Shown here: one piece after another, positions 17,150-25,760 of the stretch
Layout: every line of letters begins with the position of its first letter
Numbering within the stretch: position 1 is the stretch's first letter
Assembly (NCBI RefSeq): GCF_900141635.1
Contig: NZ_FSRH01000006.1
Coordinates: forward strand, 1-44,477
Length of the DNA: 44,477 nucleotides
Source of the DNA: Peptoclostridium litorale DSM 5388
GTDB taxonomy: Bacteria; Bacillota; Clostridia; Peptostreptococcales; Peptostreptococcaceae
Direction: 5' to 3'
Made by a program: the position numbers and the translations under genes
Notes under the pieces: generated by a model
Seen by the model: only the letters and a program-made list of their open reading frames with translations
Databases searched by the model: none
Told to the model about the DNA's origin: nothing

Positions 17150-18436
17150 TTAGTAGCCCTTAGCTGACAGATATCCAAATCCAAGCTCATTTGTTGCTCC
17201 TGTTATCGCTTGTATTTCGACTTCTATGCTTCCATCTTCTTTGAGTGATCCGTCAAATCCTCCAGCTATTGTATCAACATAATTTATGTGGCCTATGACT
17301 TTTTCCATAGGTGGAAGAACTATAGTCTGGTTGGCATTTCCGTTGCTTATGACTGCGTCAGCCCTTACGTCCGCATCTGCAAGTGACTGTGAAGCCCCGT
17401 CCCTTCCTGCGTACTCATCTGTGGATATTACAGTCTTGACGTCTTGCATTTCTATCTTCTTGCAGTTCATTATGAGATCCGTATCAGGATTTCCAAATCC
17501 TTCCTGGGAAACTATGGCCCCGTCAAGTCCCATATACTTGCAAAGCTTGGCCGTCCAGTTTGAAGACCTTTCCTTGTCTGCAAGGTATACGTTCTCGTTT
17601 GTTATTATTACACCTATAAAGTTAATTTCCTTTCCGTGTAGTGCATAAAGCTCTTCAACCATTGGGTTGTTGCAGTGCACGTATGTCGGGTTTTTGTCAC
17701 AAGAAGAAACGCAGTTTCCACTCAGCACTGCCCCATCCATTATTTCTGTCGGATAAAGTATTGTTGGAACTATCTTCTTGGCGTCTACGCCGTATACGTA
17801 AGTGTCGTGAAGAAGCCCCTGGGTCTGAAGCATATATACATACCCCACCTTTGGAAGTTCCGGATATTTTGCAGCCCCTTCAAACAGGGTATCAGTTTCA
17901 TATACATTGACTTCATCAGGCTCTATATTTCTTCCCGCTTCTCCAAGGTAAACTCCTGCCTTCAGGCCTACAATCCTTACAGCCTCTTCATGCCTGTGCT
18001 GCTCTATGCCTTCTTCAGCCTCAGCTACAACTACGACATTGAGCGTCTTTGAAAACGGAGTATAATCAGCTCCCGGACCTGTCATATCGACTATCCCTTC
18101 CTGGAATCCAACTATTGCACCTGTTGTAACTACGGCAGCCCCCTTAAGCACGTGGGTTCTTCCGCTTCCCACTGTGTCAACCTTGCCTATGACTCCCGGG
18201 AATATCCCCCCTGGGCCGTCAACCTTTACACGAGGCTCAATAACATCTTTAACCGGGGTGATTCTCACGCTGTCTCCTGGCCTTGCTATGTCTATATCTA
18301 TTGATTTTATGTGCTCAATACCCGAAAGCTGCTCTATCATCTCCTGCTTGTTTATATACAGCACTCCGCCTTCAATCTTTGTCTGTTTTGCAAACTGAAC
18401 ATCCTTTATGAAAATATTTCCTAGTTCCAATCGCAT
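17150..18436 (-). CDS. grdE: Glycine reductase component B, proprotein GrdE
   Basis: GrdE (428 aa) is the proprotein of the two smaller subunits of glycine-specific component B. It is cut between Asn241 and Cys242 (SGN-CVSSCD), and the new N-terminal Cys becomes the pyruvoyl group that binds the amino group of glycine as a Schiff base. The sequence is full length, and the cleavage site matches the family site. It heads grdE-grdA-grdB and starts after GGAGG with 9-nt spacing. It is preceded by a leader of about 430 nt that carries a glycine riboswitch. The operon has grdE but none of the sarcosine or betaine subunits, so it is the glycine system. Confidence 0.97.
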   Translation of the reverse strand: MRLELGNIFIKDVQFAKQTKIEGGVLYINKQEMIEQLSGIEHIKSIDIDIARPGDSVRITPVKDVIEPRVKVDGPGGIFPGVIGKVDTVGSGRTHVLKGAAVVTTGAIVGFQEGIVDMTGPGADYTPFSKTLNVVVVAEAEEGIEQHRHEEAVRIVGLKAGVYLGEAGRNIEPDEVNVYETDTLFEGAAKYPELPKVGYVYMLQTQGLLHDTYVYGVDAKKIVPTILYPTEIMDGAVLSGNCVSSCDKNPTYVHCNNPMVEELYALHGKEINFIGVIITNENVYLADKERSSNWTAKLCKYMGLDGAIVSQEGFGNPDTDLIMNCKKIEMQDVKTVISTDEYAGRDGASQSLADADVRADAVISNGNANQTIVLPPMEKVIGHINYVDTIAGGFDGSLKEDGSIEVEIQAITGATNELGFGYLSAKGY

Positions 18437-18707
18437 TTACAAATACCTCCTCACAAATTTGGTTGTTTTCAGTGTTTAAACTTCTAACTTCTTCGCCCCC
18501 ATGCTCTTGCTCAATATCACATCCCCTCATTATGCTAACTGGTAAATCTGTTTTGCCTATATTTATAGTGCATTCATACCCAGCTTAGCTCATCCTTGAA
18601 ATAAACCAATTATCAAATTAAATTATAGTCAATATTGAAAATCCGATGCATTAGGCGTTTGCTCGTTATAGCCACAAGTTCAGCCCTTTAAATTTGTTTA
18701 CTAAAAC

Positions 18708-18752
18708 ACAAAAAACAGAAAAAACAAACTAACGCCTGTCTTCTCTGTTTTT
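18708..18752 (-). promoter_or_regulatory. Possible expression platform of the grd glycine riboswitch
   Basis: Right after the aptamer, AAAAACAGA can pair with TCTGTTTTT across about 24 nt, and the 3' side ends in a T-rich run. It could act as a terminator. A competing seven-base complement (AGGCGTT at 18731-18737 with AACGCCT at 18653-18659 in the RNA) could form an alternative helix. Confidence 0.4.
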
Positions 18753-18868
18753 ATCCAGAGGCTGTCCAAATGCAGCTCTTTTGCCTGAAAATTTCACCAC
18801 TACACTAGGCTCATGCACCGGTTTGTCCCTTCGGCGGCCTTTTACAAGACTCTCTCCCGCACTCTTCA
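18753..18868 (-). promoter_or_regulatory. Glycine riboswitch (single aptamer) upstream of grdEAB
   Basis: On the minus strand the conserved glycine aptamer blocks occur in order: GCGGGAGAGAG, GGCCGCCGAAGGGACAAACC, a P3 stem region, TTTTCAGGCAAAAGAGCTGC, and GGACAGCCTCTGG. Only one aptamer is visible; no second GCCGAAGG block follows before grdE. Glycine riboswitches of catabolic genes usually turn expression on, which fits glycine reductase. Of the roughly 620 nt between grdE and degV, the part at 18437-18700 holds no gene I can support. The part at 18874-19058 holds AT-rich inverted repeats of unknown role. Confidence 0.9.
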
Positions 18869-19060
18869 TACAGTTTATTTTTTATAAAATTAACCTATAG
18901 CTATACATACCTCCATAAATAAATATTAAACAAAAACGCCCGCTTTTGTTAAATATTATTATTTTTTTAACAAACTTAGTTGTATTTCAAGCTTGATTTT
19001 CATATCATTCCACCTCATTCAAGGCTTATACTCAATATGCCTGTTCCTTCAAAAATAAAA

Positions 19061-19091
19061 GCTGCAAAATCAGGTTCCCTGATTTTGCAGC
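19061..19091 (-). terminator. Intrinsic terminator after degV
   Basis: A perfect 14-bp inverted repeat GCTGCAAAATCAGG / CCTGATTTTGCAGC with a 3-nt loop, then TTTTATTTTT on the minus strand. It ends the tetR-to-degV operon. Confidence 0.9.
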
Positions 19092-19115
19092 TTTTGAACT
19101 TTCAAATACATGCTG

Positions 19116-19955
19116 CTACTTTTTCAAATAAAAAACAGCCGCAACAGTTGGTCCGGTGTGTATTCCTGTTACGGCTCCAATATCGGTTTCAATTACATTT
19201 TCCAAACCCATTTTTTTTGATATTGCCGCTTTTAATTTTTCAAATATCTTTGAATTGCTTCCATGTGAAATCACAAGACCCTTAGGAAGTTCGCCTGCCT
19301 CCTTGATCACTGTGTCTATAATTTCATCTATTGCTTTTTTAGTTCCCCTTACATTTTTCATATGCTTTACTATGCCGTCTTCAAGTGTAAGCAGCGGTTT
19401 GACATTTAGTATTGTCCCTATTACAGCCTTTGTAGCCGAAAGCCTTCCTCCCCTTTTAAGGTACTCCAGCGTATCAACTGTAAATATGCATCCCACTTTA
19501 GTTTTCATCTCTTCTGCCATTTCCAGTATCTCACCGACCGCCTTGCCGTTTTCAGACATCTTTGCCGCCTCTACAACTATCATTCCACATGCATAGCTTA
19601 ACAGCATTGTGTCTAGAATATGTATTTTGTCCGATTCCATATTGTTTTTGGCAAGCTGCGCCGAACGAAATGTCCCCGTTGCATTTGAAGATGATCCTAT
19701 GTATATTATATCCTTGCCCATGTCCAAATACTTCCTAAACACATCTTCGAACCTTTGAGGCGTGACTTGCGAGGACTTCGGAAGCTTTCCACAGCTTTCT
19801 ATTTTTTCATACATTTGAGCCTGTGTAAGTTCAACCCCGTCCAGATACTGCTCATCATCAAATATTATAACAAGGGGTATAACTTCTATGTCAAATCTTG
19901 CTGCAATATCCACCGGTATATCAGAAAGGCTGTCTGCTATAATCTTTATATTCAT
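19116..19955 (-). CDS. DegV-family fatty-acid-binding protein
   Basis: The 279 aa cytosolic protein has the DegV fold. Typical signatures are the IIADSLSDIP start, a central SSQVTPQRFEDVFRKYL segment, IYIGSSSNATGTFRSA, and VDTLEYLKRGGRLSATKAVIGTILNVKPLL. Family members (FakB type) bind a fatty acid and present it to the kinase FakA for phosphorylation; no fakA lies in the window. I use the second ATG at 19955, 6 nt after GGAGG. The gene starts 13 nt after trmL and ends in front of a strong terminator, so it is the last gene of the operon. Confidence 0.93.
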   Translation of the reverse strand: MNIKIIADSLSDIPVDIAARFDIEVIPLVIIFDDEQYLDGVELTQAQMYEKIESCGKLPKSSQVTPQRFEDVFRKYLDMGKDIIYIGSSSNATGTFRSAQLAKNNMESDKIHILDTMLLSYACGMIVVEAAKMSENGKAVGEILEMAEEMKTKVGCIFTVDTLEYLKRGGRLSATKAVIGTILNVKPLLTLEDGIVKHMKNVRGTKKAIDEIIDTVIKEAGELPKGLVISHGSNSKIFEKLKAAISKKMGLENVIETDIGAVTGIHTGPTVAAVFYLKK

Positions 19956-19968
19956 ATTCATCCTCCAT

Positions 19969-20439
19969 TTACCTTAGTCCAGGATATCCAATCTGTCTTA
20001 AAGCCTCGTAAACTACTATAGCCACTGTATTTGACAGATTTAATGATCTTGCCTTGTCAACCTTTCTCATAGGCACCCTTATGCAGCTTTCAATGTTTTC
20101 TCCTATCATATCTTCAGGAAGACCCTTTGTCTCCTTTCCAAATACTATAAAACAGTTCTCTTCATACTCCACATCGCTGTGGAATTTTTGAGCCTTTGTG
20201 GTGGCATAGTAAAACTTAGCCTCATTGTTCTTCTCCTTGAGTTCTTCAAAACTGTCATAATAGTCTATGCTGACTATATCCCAGTAGTCAAGCCCCGCCC
20301 TTTTCAAATGCTTGTCATCCATAACAAAGCCAAATGGTCTTACCATATGGAGCCTACATCCTGTAACAGCGCATGTTCTTATTATATTTCCAGTATTTTG
20401 CGGAATTTCTGGCTCCACAAGAACTATATTTAAAGACAT
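19969..20439 (-). CDS. trmL: tRNA (cytidine/uridine-2'-O-)-methyltransferase TrmL
   Basis: The 156 aa protein is a minimal SPOUT methyltransferase of TrmL type. It lacks the extra RNA-binding domain of other TrmH relatives. Motifs seen are EPEIPQNTGNIIRTCAVTG (motif 1), CFIVFGKETKGLPEDM (motif 2) and SLNLSNTVAIVVYEALRQ (motif 3). TrmL methylates the ribose of the wobble base 34 in certain tRNA-Leu species. Length and start (MSLNIVLVEPEIPQNTGN) match the family. It sits between a DUF2225 gene and degV in one operon. Confidence 0.95.
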   Translation of the reverse strand: MSLNIVLVEPEIPQNTGNIIRTCAVTGCRLHMVRPFGFVMDDKHLKRAGLDYWDIVSIDYYDSFEELKEKNNEAKFYYATTKAQKFHSDVEYEENCFIVFGKETKGLPEDMIGENIESCIRVPMRKVDKARSLNLSNTVAIVVYEALRQIGYPGLR

Positions 20440-20491
20440 TTTAATTTTCTCCTAATCTATTATTTTTTATCTCCCACTTGAAATGGTGATT

Positions 20492-21205
20492 CTACTCCGA
20501 GTATCCTGCCTGATTGCTTTTTTGGATTTTATATTCTTCAGCTGCCAAATGCCACTGGTCCCTTGCCATCTTTTTAATATGTAGGGCCTTTTTCATGTTT
20601 GGATCGTTTACAGCCTTATTGAACCACTTGATTGCCTCCTCGTACTTTCCAAGCTTTCGGCAAAGTTCCCCTATAAGATATGCAAGCCTTGCCGAGTCCA
20701 TTCCACTTATGGGGAAGTTCTCACCTGAATATGCGCTTGAATAGAGGTTGCATGCATATTCCAAAAATTTCATCTCACTTTGCATATTCCCAATATACCT
20801 ATAAAACCAGGCCAGCTTAAGGCATACATTGGCCTTGTATGAGTCTTCCTTTCCCAAAACCTCACTTTGATAAAGAGAAAGCTTGTATATCTGAATGGCC
20901 TGCGCAAGATTTCTTTTTCCTCCGTATTCCCTTGGAGTCCACTTCATGGTTATATTCCTTAGTATTTTTTCTATACTAATCTTAGATATTTTTTCGAATA
21001 TATTTTCAAATTCAACATATCCACATTGCGGGCATACTGCAAGCGCATAGAAATATGGGTTTTCAGACTTGTAGTAAGAGCAAAAGTCAGTATCATTTTT
21101 CTCGACCCTTATTGCAGATCTTCTAAGCTTTTTTGTTTTAAATATAAATGTACATACGGGACATGTCATTTCCTTATCATAAAACTCTTCCAGTTCTCTG
21201 TTCAA
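20492..21205 (-). CDS. DUF2225 family protein (zinc-ribbon plus TPR-like helices)
   Basis: The 237 aa protein has an N-terminal metal-binding part with two Cys pairs (CPVC near residue 15 and CPQC near residue 58), the DUF2225 signature of Firmicutes. The C-terminal helices contain TPR-like repeats (ARLAYLIGELCRKLGKYEEAIKWFNKAVND). No signal peptide is present. Biochemical function is unknown; the fold suggests protein binding. It lies 35 nt after vanW and upstream of trmL on the same strand. Confidence 0.88.
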   Translation of the reverse strand: MNRELEEFYDKEMTCPVCTFIFKTKKLRRSAIRVEKNDTDFCSYYKSENPYFYALAVCPQCGYVEFENIFEKISKISIEKILRNITMKWTPREYGGKRNLAQAIQIYKLSLYQSEVLGKEDSYKANVCLKLAWFYRYIGNMQSEMKFLEYACNLYSSAYSGENFPISGMDSARLAYLIGELCRKLGKYEEAIKWFNKAVNDPNMKKALHIKKMARDQWHLAAEEYKIQKSNQAGYSE

Positions 21206-21240
21206 TTTTCTAATTGCCTCCTTAATTTTTCATTAAAAGT

Positions 21241-22617
21241 CTACATGTCTTGCGGACTTTGGATCATTTCCGGTTGTATCGACTGTTCTGGTTGTATTTT
21301 CTTTGTTCCGCTTACCACAACCTTTTTCATAGGCGGATAGTAGTCATTTGAAAGAGTCTGTTTGTCAACTACATTTCCATTTGAATCCATGAATACCCTA
21401 TAGGACTTAACCTTGTATCCGTCTCTTCCCTGTTCTTCAACAATCTGTTTTCCCTCTTCAAGATTTGCATCCTCTTTGTTTTCAACCGTTCTAGGTATTT
21501 CGCCGACGATTTGAGTCTCTATGCTCACATTGTGCTTGTCTTCATCATACCCGTATATCTGTGCGCTTATATGTCCTCCTTGAGGCTTTATCTGAAGATA
21601 TATCGGGTTTTTGAAATTGTTCTTGAACTTGAAGTCTATGCTTCCATATGATACCGTTGCGTCAAGCCCAAGTCCTACGTATGATGAAGGTATTGAATGA
21701 TTTCTCCTTGCCACAACTTCAAGACCTGATCTTATTACTGCATTGTACAGCGTTGAAGATACTTGGCACACGCCTCCTCCAAGCCCCTCTTCCAGCTTTC
21801 CTTTTACTATCACCTTGGCCATTTTGTATCCGTTTTGTACGCTTCTTTTTCCTGTTGTCTCATTCATGGAAAACACCTGCCCCGGCATTAGTATTTTCCC
21901 GCTTATGCTATTTGACGCAACCTTTAGGTTTTCACTCCTGCTCAAGTTTGAAGCGCTATATTTTGTAGAATAGCTCCCAAGAAGAGTTCTTATGCCCTTT
22001 ACATCTTCATATCTTATTTTTGCATTTACTGTTTCAACAGGTATTTCTATATTGGCCTCCACAGACTTGTATTCAAGAATATCTCCAATGCTTTCCCTGA
22101 GAACATCCCTTTCAACCCTCACTCCTTGAGTGTCCGGCTTTATATTTATGCCTCCCCCAGCCATTGAAACCCTTGCGTCATTTGGAGCTTTATCTATGCT
22201 TGCAGCTATATCTTCAATGATACTGTCCAGCTTTGATTCGTCATATACAGGCTCCATGTCGAGAACTTTTTCTTCTCCGAGCGCCATTGTACCTATAAAG
22301 TCCGCAATTCCTTCCCGCCCGACTCCAAATGCGTCTTCAACAGTATTTTCTATATCTGATTCAAAGCCTATGTCTTCGGGATTTATTTCAAATGTGTTTC
22401 CATCATATGCCATGTCTATTGTCTTCACACTATACTTTTGTGCAAGCATATTTTTTGCTTCTTCTTTTGTTAGTTCTCCTATGTAGCTGTCCCTTACATA
22501 TATCCCTTTTGCAATGATATCTGAGCTTGAAAACACGTTGTATGAAAATATAAGTCCTCCCGCTGCTGCCAAAAACACTATCAAGACAGATATCAAAGCT
22601 ATTTTTTTCTTCGTCAC
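21241..22617 (-). CDS. VanW-family membrane-anchored protein with G5-like C terminus
   Basis: The 458 aa protein has one N-terminal membrane segment (about residues 5-30), so the rest lies outside the membrane. A peptidoglycan-binding-like region (about 40-210) is followed by the VanW domain, with NETTGKRSVQNGY, the hallmark GLGGGVCQVSSTLYNA and NHSIPSSYVGLGLDA. A G5-like domain follows (about 375-440), with a Gln/Pro-rich tail. VanW proteins are linked to the cell wall but their reaction is unknown. I use the GTG at 22617, which overlaps the nth stop codon and lies 8 nt after GGGGGG; the longer frame to 22674 runs inside nth. Confidence 0.9.
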   Translation of the reverse strand: MTKKKIALISVLIVFLAAAGGLIFSYNVFSSSDIIAKGIYVRDSYIGELTKEEAKNMLAQKYSVKTIDMAYDGNTFEINPEDIGFESDIENTVEDAFGVGREGIADFIGTMALGEEKVLDMEPVYDESKLDSIIEDIAASIDKAPNDARVSMAGGGINIKPDTQGVRVERDVLRESIGDILEYKSVEANIEIPVETVNAKIRYEDVKGIRTLLGSYSTKYSASNLSRSENLKVASNSISGKILMPGQVFSMNETTGKRSVQNGYKMAKVIVKGKLEEGLGGGVCQVSSTLYNAVIRSGLEVVARRNHSIPSSYVGLGLDATVSYGSIDFKFKNNFKNPIYLQIKPQGGHISAQIYGYDEDKHNVSIETQIVGEIPRTVENKEDANLEEGKQIVEEQGRDGYKVKSYRVFMDSNGNVVDKQTLSNDYYPPMKKVVVSGTKKIQPEQSIQPEMIQSPQDM

Positions 22618-23264
22618 TACGATTTCCCCCCATAAACGCTGTTGTAGTATTTGCATTCTCCCTGTATTGTACATTCATCGCACAAAGGCTTTCTGGCCTT
22701 ACACGTCCTTCTTCCATGGAAAATAAGCAGATGGTGGGCAAGCGACCATTTTTCCTTTGGAATAATCTCCATAAGCTGCCTTTCAACACCGTCAGGATTA
22801 TCCGCATCTGCCAGCCCTATCCTCTTCGAAACCCTGAATACATGGGTGTCGACGGCAATGGCGTCCTTAAAAAAAGCGTTGCTCAGGATTACGTTTGCAG
22901 TTTTCCTTCCGACGCCCGGCAGTTTCAAGAGCTCTTTCATTGTATCGGGAACCTTTCCCCCATACGTGTGGACTATCATATTTGCAGCTCCTATTATGTT
23001 CTTTGCCTTGTTCTTATAAAAGCCACAGCTCTTTATAAGCCCCTCGAGCTTTTCCTGTTCCATTGCCGTAAAGTCACAAGGCTCGCTGTATGTTTTAAAT
23101 AGGTCCGATGTTATAATGTTCACCCTGACATCTGTGCACTGTGCTGAAAGTATTGTCGCCACCATTAGTTCAAATGGAGTGCTGTATTGCAGCTCACACT
23201 TGGCGTCAGGATATCTTTTTTGAAGCATCTCAATTACACGGTTAACATTCAAATTAATCACCAA
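22617..23264 (-). CDS. nth: Endonuclease III (DNA glycosylase/AP lyase)
   Basis: The 215 aa base-excision repair enzyme removes oxidised pyrimidines and nicks at abasic sites. It has the helix-hairpin-helix LPGVGRKTANVIL with the catalytic Lys, the catalytic Asp in VDTHVFRVSKR, and the C-terminal [4Fe-4S] loop C-x6-C-x2-C-x5-C (CKARKPLCDECTIQGEC). All catalytic and cluster residues are present and the length is typical (about 210). The start overlaps DUF503 by 7 nt and the stop overlaps the vanW start, indicating translational coupling. Confidence 0.97.
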   Translation of the reverse strand: MVINLNVNRVIEMLQKRYPDAKCELQYSTPFELMVATILSAQCTDVRVNIITSDLFKTYSEPCDFTAMEQEKLEGLIKSCGFYKNKAKNIIGAANMIVHTYGGKVPDTMKELLKLPGVGRKTANVILSNAFFKDAIAVDTHVFRVSKRIGLADADNPDGVERQLMEIIPKEKWSLAHHLLIFHGRRTCKARKPLCDECTIQGECKYYNSVYGGKS

Positions 23265-23539
23265 ATTTCCATATCAATATTAGTTATTTCCACTCTCTCA
23301 TCATTGTCTATAAAGCCTATGACCTTGTTTATCGTGTCATTGACTATTTTTTTTGAATTCGAAACACACGAAAAACCAATAGTGCTCTTTTGCCATTTGT
23401 CATTGTCTTCCACTTCTGCAATTGAAATATTGTACCTTGATTTAAGCCTTTCTATTATGCTCTTTATTACATGCCTTTTTTGCTTGAGTGAATTTGTCGA
23501 AAATATATACAGTTCAAGAGTGCATACCCCTACAAACAT
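23258..23539 (-). CDS. DUF503 family protein
   Basis: The 93 aa protein matches the small DUF503 family (usual length about 92-95): MFVGVCTLELYIFSTNSLKQKRHVIKSI at the N terminus and a ferredoxin-like alternation of strands and helices. The function is unknown. In many Firmicutes it lies beside ribosome-maturation genes; here it is tightly packed between tetR (adjacent bases) and nth (7-nt overlap). Confidence 0.92.
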   Translation of the reverse strand: MFVGVCTLELYIFSTNSLKQKRHVIKSIIERLKSRYNISIAEVEDNDKWQKSTIGFSCVSNSKKIVNDTINKVIGFIDNDERVEITNIDMEIW

Positions 23540-24124
23540 TTATTTTCCAAGCCCCCTAAAAGTAATTTCGTGAAGAAGCTCAAGCCCTTCATTTTTCATG
23601 CTTTCATACTCATCTTTTTCCTGTTCACATATGTAGTGGCTCAAAAGGTGCGCGCCTCCAAGATATATGAGCGCTGCCAGTTTGGGATTCACATCCTTTA
23701 TATGGCCACCTTTTATACCCTCGCACATTATATCTGCTATAAAGCCTATCATTTTCTCCCTGAAGTCCTTAAGCCATTCCAAAAGTTCTTCGTCAAAGCT
23801 CGAGAGGTTCTTGAACACAAGGCTTTCAATATATATATGGCTTTTGTTTATCTCAAACTTGAGCTCTGCAAGCTTTTTGAGCTTACTTTCAAAATCTCTT
23901 TCTTCCCCTATTTTTTCGATAAATACAGATTTGAATTCATTTGCAATGTCCTTTATCATGGTTTCAAACAGCTCTTTTTTACTCTTGAAATAATCGTATA
24001 TTGTCCCCTTGCCAACTCCTGCGGCTTCCGCTATTTCCTCCATTTTTGCCTTGTGAAATCCTTTTTCTGCAAATAGCATTCGGCTTGCCAAAAGAATTTT
24101 TTGTCTTGTGTTGCTCTCCTGCAT
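23540..24124 (-). CDS. TetR/AcrR-family transcriptional regulator
   Basis: The 194 aa regulator has an N-terminal TetR helix-turn-helix (about residues 8-54: KILLASRMLFAEKGFHKAKMEEIAEAAGVGKGTIYDYFKSKKELF) and a helical ligand-binding/dimer domain. It starts after GGGAGG. It appears to head the operon that runs through DUF503, nth, vanW, DUF2225, trmL and degV. Its ligand and targets cannot be told from sequence; control of its own operon is possible. Confidence 0.92.
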   Translation of the reverse strand: MQESNTRQKILLASRMLFAEKGFHKAKMEEIAEAAGVGKGTIYDYFKSKKELFETMIKDIANEFKSVFIEKIGEERDFESKLKKLAELKFEINKSHIYIESLVFKNLSSFDEELLEWLKDFREKMIGFIADIMCEGIKGGHIKDVNPKLAALIYLGGAHLLSHYICEQEKDEYESMKNEGLELLHEITFRGLGK

Positions 24125-24188
24125 AAAAACCTCCCTATTTCTTACGGGTTATACTATATGATTGCTTGTCAAAATCCACGCTTTGGCT

Positions 24189-24941
24189 CTAAAATATGAC
24201 CCCAAACAGTGAACAAGAATTTTCATATGCGGCCTTTTCTATTTCTTCAAGAGAAATGCCTCGCCTTATGCTCAAGTGTTTTGCAATTTCCACTATCATA
24301 TCCGGCATTCCCCGCCTGCCCTCATATTCCCAAGGACCATCGCTTTCAAATACAATATTTCCAATTGGAATCATATTCACAAAATCATCATATCTTCTAT
24401 TATACATCACATCTGGGCTTACCGACACATAATATCCTCTTTCAACTATCATGCCAAGAGCCTTTTCATCTCCCTCAAACCAGTGGAAAAGGGCAGATTC
24501 AACTCCATACTGGTCAAGAAGCCTTATGGCGTCATATGCACTATCCTCAATTGCATGGAGCACTATGGGCTTTTTTATGTCCTTTGCAATGCGTACGAAT
24601 TCTTCAAGAATATAAAGCGACTCCTCGTAGGCCTTCCTTTTGCAAGTTTCGTCTAATTCATCAATAGAATAGTGTGCAAGGCCCACCTCTCCCACAGCAA
24701 TTATATTTTCCCGGTTTTCGTATATCTGCCTTTTCACCATGTCCATTTGCCTGTAATGCTCCCTGTATTCAGGATGGATGCCAAGGCATGCATATATGCT
24801 CTTGTTCTCTTGCGCCATTGAGAGTAGTTTCTCCCCGGAATGATAGTCCATCGCCGCTCCTACCACCACCTTTACATTTTTCATATTCACCATTTCATAG
24901 TCCCCGTACTGGTCTATATGACAGTGGACATCTACAAACAT
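24189..24941 (-). CDS. TatD-family metal-dependent hydrolase
   Basis: The 250 aa TIM-barrel hydrolase has the metal-binding HxH in VDVHCHID (residues 4-10), a Glu in VGEVGL (about 92-97), the KKPIVLHAIE His, a His in ALFHWFEG, and an Asp in ESDGPWEYEG. TatD-type proteins are 3'-5' exonucleases or related deoxyribonucleases. This protein differs from classical TatD in spacing, so it may belong to an archaeal/clostridial TatD-like branch. It has its own upstream gap and is transcribed after the thi operon terminator. Confidence 0.85.
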   Translation of the reverse strand: MFVDVHCHIDQYGDYEMVNMKNVKVVVGAAMDYHSGEKLLSMAQENKSIYACLGIHPEYREHYRQMDMVKRQIYENRENIIAVGEVGLAHYSIDELDETCKRKAYEESLYILEEFVRIAKDIKKPIVLHAIEDSAYDAIRLLDQYGVESALFHWFEGDEKALGMIVERGYYVSVSPDVMYNRRYDDFVNMIPIGNIVFESDGPWEYEGRRGMPDMIVEIAKHLSIRRGISLEEIEKAAYENSCSLFGVIF

Positions 24942-24967
24942 ACAATATCCCCCTTTTCATGAAAAAA

Positions 24968-24991
24968 CCGCAAAAACAGTTGTCTTTGCGG
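24968..24991 (-). terminator. Terminator of the thi transport operon
   Basis: CCGCAAA / TTTGCGG hairpin, followed on the minus strand by TTTTTTC. It lies 15 nt after the ATPase gene stop and separates it from tatD. Confidence 0.85.
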
Positions 24992-25005
24992 CCTTTTTCT
25001 TTTTA

Positions 25006-25758
25006 TTAAAGCGCATCCATTAGAATTTTCTTGTAGTCTAAAAATTTTTGGCTTACTAGTATCTCCTTGTTTCTCGGCCTTTCAAAGTCTATTTTAACTT
25101 CCTTCAATACAGTTGCAGGCCTGTTTGTAAGCACATATACCCTGTCCGAAAGAAATATGGCCTCCTCTATGTCATGGGTTATAAACATGACTGTCCTTTT
25201 AAACCTGCTCCATATTTCAAGCAACCATTTTTGCATTTTGCTCCTGCTTATGGCGTCAAGCGCTCCAAATGGCTCGTCGAGAAGCATTATGTCACTTTCT
25301 ACAAGCACCGTCCGAAGAAGCGCAGCCCTTTGCCTCATTCCTCCTGAAAGCTCACTTGGATATGATTTCTCGAACCCTTCAAGTCCAAATACAGGAAGAA
25401 GCTCCATTACCTTCTTTTTTGCGTCTGATTTTTTTTCTCCCTGTATCTCAAGGGGGATTATCACATTGTCTATAAGGTTTCTCCACGGCATCAAAAGGTC
25501 CTTTTGGTGCATGTATCCAACACGTTTGTCATACTCCGAAAGCGGGATTCCATCTATTTGTACACTTCCTTCATACTCATTTACAAGCCCTGTCAATATG
25601 TGGAATATCGTGCTTTTCCCGCAGCCGCTGGGTCCTATTATAGATATGAATTCACCTTCATCCGCATATATGTTGATATCATCAAGAACACGCAAGCTGT
25701 CCCTTTCAGAATAAAAATCTTTGTGGACATTTTCCATGTGTATCCTGTGCATTTCCAT
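25006..25758 (-). CDS. thiZ: ABC transporter ATPase for thiamine precursor (ThiZ-type)
   Basis: The 250 aa nucleotide-binding subunit belongs to the nitrate/sulfonate/taurine/pyrimidine-precursor class. It has Walker A GPSGCGKST, Q-loop MHQKD, signature LSGGMRQRAAL, Walker B IMLLDEPFGALD, and the switch His in FITHD. It powers uptake together with the adjacent solute-binding protein and permease. A TPP riboswitch heads the operon, which points to a thiamine pyrimidine precursor (HMP or formylaminopyrimidine) as substrate. It follows thiY by 2 nt. Confidence 0.9.
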   Translation of the reverse strand: MEMHRIHMENVHKDFYSERDSLRVLDDINIYADEGEFISIIGPSGCGKSTIFHILTGLVNEYEGSVQIDGIPLSEYDKRVGYMHQKDLLMPWRNLIDNVIIPLEIQGEKKSDAKKKVMELLPVFGLEGFEKSYPSELSGGMRQRAALLRTVLVESDIMLLDEPFGALDAISRSKMQKWLLEIWSRFKRTVMFITHDIEEAIFLSDRVYVLTNRPATVLKEVKIDFERPRNKEILVSQKFLDYKKILMDAL

Positions 25759-25760
25759 TC

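Noticed and set aside
18874-18980. A second riboswitch or small RNA upstream of the grd aptamer
   Set aside because: There are AT-rich inverted repeats (TTTGTTAAA / TTTAACAAA) but no conserved riboswitch blocks.
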